From the NCBI GenBank assembly GCA_951640195.1, contig OX621172.1:930001-994000 (forward strand): DNA of 64,000 nucleotides. The letters are read 5' to 3'. The notes beneath the pieces are model-generated. The model did not search any database and was not told where the DNA came from. It saw nothing but the letters and a program-made list of their open reading frames with translations. A program made the position numbers and the translations under genes. The DNA is from Porpolomopsis calyptriformis. Taxonomy: Eukaryota; Basidiomycota; Agaricomycetes; Agaricales; Hygrophoraceae. The number at the start of each line of letters is the position of its first letter. Position 1 is the first letter of the stretch. Below, piece after piece: positions 60,734 through 64,000 of the stretch.

Positions 60734-63700
60734 CTATTCATCAGAGGAACATTCAAACAAAGACACAAACTCGTCAAAAACTTTCATGCGTTCCCAAATC
60801 TTCTGCTTCGATTTGCAATCAAGAATGGAGTGCCTGTCAAACACAACCAGAAAGACTTATCCGGTGAAGGAAATAACTGGAAGAGCTCACCTAGAGATAT
60901 TCCCTGACTGCTCCTTGAACTCAACGTACCCCTCATCAACGTCAACGTCCAAGGTTACTCCATCCAAAAACATCATACGATAACTGCCTCCTCGGGACGT
61001 TTTGGGACTATAGTGGATGCACCATCCAAGAGCAGGAATAAAACGTGTCTGGAATCTGGCGAGCGACTTATCTACAAGGGCAAGATCATCTTGACACCGT
61101 TCCATTGTTTCAGTGGCTGCTGATATATGCCTGGAAAAGTGCTCAGGGCACATTAGCGCTTACCTGGTTTCCGTGGATTGGGTTCAATCCTTTCGCCCCG
61201 CTGCGAGAGCTTTCCAGGACGCGGAGCCACATTCACCGAGCGTAGAGAGTTCGTCATAGAGAGCTTTGACGGACGAGGGGGCTTGGCCTTAGTAGTGGCT
61301 TGATCTTGGGCGTTCTCTTCATGCGTGTCTAAAGCAGAGACAGCGGGAGCGGCGCGGATTCTCCCTTCCAAGCTAGATACCATCTTCTTGGCATCCACCG
61401 GGTTGTTTCCAGCCACCCCCAGGCATTCCACGGCCTCACATACATTCAAAAACTCGGCCAAATGTTTCACGCCATCCCTCTCCAGAACGTGTAAGCTCCG
61501 CGAATCCGACTCTCGAATTCCGACACCTCTGTCCGTGGCGAGAAGCACCTTTTTCGTCCATTCACCACCCCAAGGTCCAGGGACGTACCGGGCTATCTCA
61601 ACCGAACGTTTGCGGCGTGATAATCGTATACGCATGTTGGCATGTGGTGTTTGCGTAGTTTTCGTACCTTTAGCTGAAGAATCACGGCTTAGGTTGCGTT
61701 CGGTCTGCTGGAAGAGTAGTTCTATATCAGCTTGTGGAGTGTTGCTCATGAGTGTACATCTTGCGTCTGTCGTGTACATCACCATCTATGGCCATTCCTT
61801 TGAGGTTAACACGGTGATGGAACAGGGTTTACTGGATTTGCACACCATCGGGGTTCGTTGTTTGATCTGTTCAATTAGGTGTTTTGCATCGTTGTACGAT
61901 TGCCAGTACAGCGAGGGCAGTTTGTCCGTGCTATATACAGCGACTGCCTCGGCCAAGCAACACGGCGTGCTGAGGTGAGGCGCGCTATACACTTTGACCT
62001 GGCACGGAAATATTCAATCAAGCGAAGAAAAGTCAGTGTGAAAGTCACCTCTTTTCCACTCGGATCGACAACGAAAACTTCGTCCCCTTTCTTGCCTCTC
62101 CTCCGTTCGCCCTCGCGAAAGTCTACGAGCAACGACCGAGATGGCAATATTGTAAGCTGCCCATGCACTGTTTTGTGCACTTGGGGTTTCAAAAGACATG
62201 TGGCGAAGGGCGAAGGGAATGTGACGCCTGTAGCGGCGTTGGTAAATGCAACCTTTGTAAACTTTATCATCTGGTTTTAGCCAAATAGTTGAACCATGCT
62301 TACGGGGAAGTCAGGGAAGCATTCGGCATTGGCATCAGCCGCCTCTTGTTCCAACACTAAGGGTGAATCCGAGGTGTGGCTTGACGGAGACGCTTTTGTT
62401 CGTTCGGAATATTTACCATAAGCCAAGGGGAGAAACGAGGATGCTTGATTGGTCTTTGGTGTTTTCAAGGGTCCTGCGTCTTTCCGCGAGTAAGTCGATT
62501 CACTTGAAGATGGACTGATGAAGCTAGCATCTCGCCTGGCTGTCAAAGCTGGAAGCCCCGAAGTTGAGGATACAGGATTTCGAGGAAGTGGATCCGATGT
62601 AATACGTTTCGTAGAACCAGGAAGTCCGATGCGAGACACTGAAATTTCATGGCCAAGCAGGCGTCGAAGGTCCTTATTGACAATTTCACTAAGTAGCTTT
62701 CTTCTTCCAATCCCAACAGTCTCAGAATGTCTCCCGCGATTTCGCGCAAAGGATGCTTTTGCGGGAAACGGTGGAATGCTAGGGGGCTTCGACTGTGACG
62801 ACTTTGCTTCAGTGTGTTGCTTTTTCAACAGAGACGCATCATTGATATCTGCCCTAGTCATGGCTGCAGAGTCTAAAGATTGTGTTGGAAGGGCCGGGTT
62901 GAAGAATGGATGCGAAATGATAGAATGCAACGCGATACGTTTGACAGGATCCTTTCATAAAATCCGTTTGAGAATGAAAGATTCACAAGGGAAAATATTT
63001 CGAGACTCACGAACTGTAAAAGGCGTGAAATGAGGTTTCTGCATTCGGTGGACATGGTTTCGGGTAGAGAATAAGCAACATTCAAAACGTTCTCGAGTGT
63101 TTTTGACACCTCTTCTGACTGATATCGGTGAGTGCGGTGCACGTATGTAGAAGGGCATCTCACCTCAAAAGGAAGCCTTCCTGATAGGCAATTTATTGCG
63201 AGACATCCTAAAGACCATAAATCGGTGGTATAATTATAAGGTAAACGCGAAATAATTTCTCTGCGAGGGATACTGAGTAGGTGAGATGCGTCCAGAATGA
63301 CAGATGGCTCACGGTGAATAGCAACTTGGCGACCCGTGGAATGATTCCATAGTGGAACTTTCCACATGAAGGCGTGTCGCAAGGGCGAAACCCCCCAACT
63401 TCTGTGAACGGTACTACATGTCAAGTGGCAATTGCATGGTTGAAATGGCATACGATGCGATAATTCTCCGTTATGAGGATATTAGAAGCCCTGATATCGC
63501 GATGTATAATATGTTCTCTTCGCAAGTACTGCAATGCACCGAGCACGCTCTTCAGTACCCCTCGCGTTTCGCATTCTGAAAGAATCGGAGGATTGCGAGA
63601 GGACAAGAAACTAGAGAGCGTTCCGCGAGAACAAAGTTCCAACACATGGTAATGAGCGGTGTCGGTTGAAAAGGCTGACAATAGAGAAACTATGCTGGGA

Positions 63701-64000
63701 TGGTGAAGGGACTGATGGAGTGAAGTTGACGAAAGAAAGGAACCCGGCGTCGAGGGATTTGTTCTGGGAGTCTCCAGTGAAGCTTTCGAGGAGTGGTCTG
63801 ATTATAGATTTGATACGACTGACCTTTTTGATAGCGACTTGACGATCGCGAAGGCGGCCTCGCTTGCAAATTGCAAGATGCACTGTAGACGATATACCTC
63901 GGTCTATTTGCTTTACAAGTGTATAGTTCTGGAATAATTTCAATTATTGGTAAGACTGTAAGCGGCAGCCAATTTGGGTCTTACATCCAAGCCATCCAAG
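60734..64000 (-). CDS. PLK4: PLK4/SAK-like kinase with cryptic polo boxes (5' end off the window)
   Basis: The gene enters from the right edge (exon >64000-63985, then 63928-63824) and ends at TAG 60734-60736. Kinase: NYTLVKQIDRGISSTVHLA, VAIKKV, LHHPSIVSLLSAFSTD, YHVLELCSRGTLSSFLSS, HIIHRDIRASNILIT, KLGGFALATRL where KxADFGLA is expected, GSPSCYSPEIISRLP, YTTDLWSLGCLAINCL. A Ser-rich linker follows. A cryptic-polo-box-like region then reads FATCLLKPQVHKTVHGQLTI, LPSRSLLVDFREGERR, VYSAPHLSTPCCLAEAVAVY and MVMYTTDARCTLMSN. The C-terminal polo box reads FIPALGWCIHYS, YRMMFLDGVTLDVDVDE and ends ERMKVFDEFVSLFECSSDE. The architecture matches PLK4. The joint after VAIKKV (a ~37-nt intron or a shift) is unresolved. 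Confidence 0.78.

Noticed and set aside
60438..60983. 181-codon plus-strand frame near the PLK4-like 3' end
   Set aside because: It overlaps the last exons of the PLK4-like gene, whose C-terminal motif (ERMKVFDEFVSLFE) reads on the opposite strand; no domain seen.

Overview
The window is nuclear DNA of a filamentous fungus, almost certainly a basidiomycete of the Agaricomycetes. Genes are packed on both strands and cut by many short introns (about 45-75 nt, GT-AG, with ctnac-like branch sites). Several families typical of that class are present: a DUF6533-type membrane protein, a single-exon F-box protein, a casein-kinase-1-like kinase, an HNH-nuclease-like protein and an NB-ARC/TPR remnant. 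The rest is mostly conserved housekeeping. I built the gene models by hand from reading frame, splice consensus and protein-family patterns. For most multi-exon genes the exon lengths sum to an intact frame, but boundaries may be off by a few bases.

Layout, left to right: 3' part of a disordered protein (<1-1458); NB-ARC/TPR pseudogene (2068-2640, -); CTK3 (-); a decayed copy of the 5' end of NUDCD1 (3862-4072); an unknown gene and an HNH-like gene (both -, 4527-6171); NUDCD1 (6379-8337, +); a PP2C phosphatase (-) divergent from BUD22 (+); a HIT-finger protein (-) divergent from tubulin cofactor D (+); V-ATPase subunit B (+); a TCP11/SOK1-type protein (+); MPS1 kinase (+); a DUF6533-type 7-TM protein (-) divergent from a one-TM protein (+); F-box protein (-) divergent from RAX1 (+); TIM9 (-) divergent from DAHP synthase (+); sterol glucosyltransferase ATG26 (+); RPS19 (-); pyruvate decarboxylase (-) divergent from CDC123 (+) with a tRNA-like element between; delta-12 desaturase (-); CK1-like kinase (-); ERG26 (-) divergent from a borealin-N protein (+); POP1 (-) divergent from an unknown protein (+); a small mitochondrial-looking protein (+); and a PLK4-like kinase with cryptic polo boxes (-) that runs off the right edge.

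There is no operon logic. Organisation is by divergent pairs with short shared promoters (49 to about 300 bp), several carrying a CACGTG box. Loose themes are mitosis and cytoskeleton (MPS1, TBCD, borealin-N, PLK4-like, CDC123) and sterol/lipid metabolism (ERG26, ATG26, desaturase), but nothing shows these are functional clusters. The least ordinary regions are 3.8-6.7 kb (an HNH-containing segment bracketed by a partial duplication of NUDCD1), the PLK4-like gene with an altered DFG motif at 60.7-64 kb, and the NB-ARC/TPR relic at 2.1-2.6 kb.
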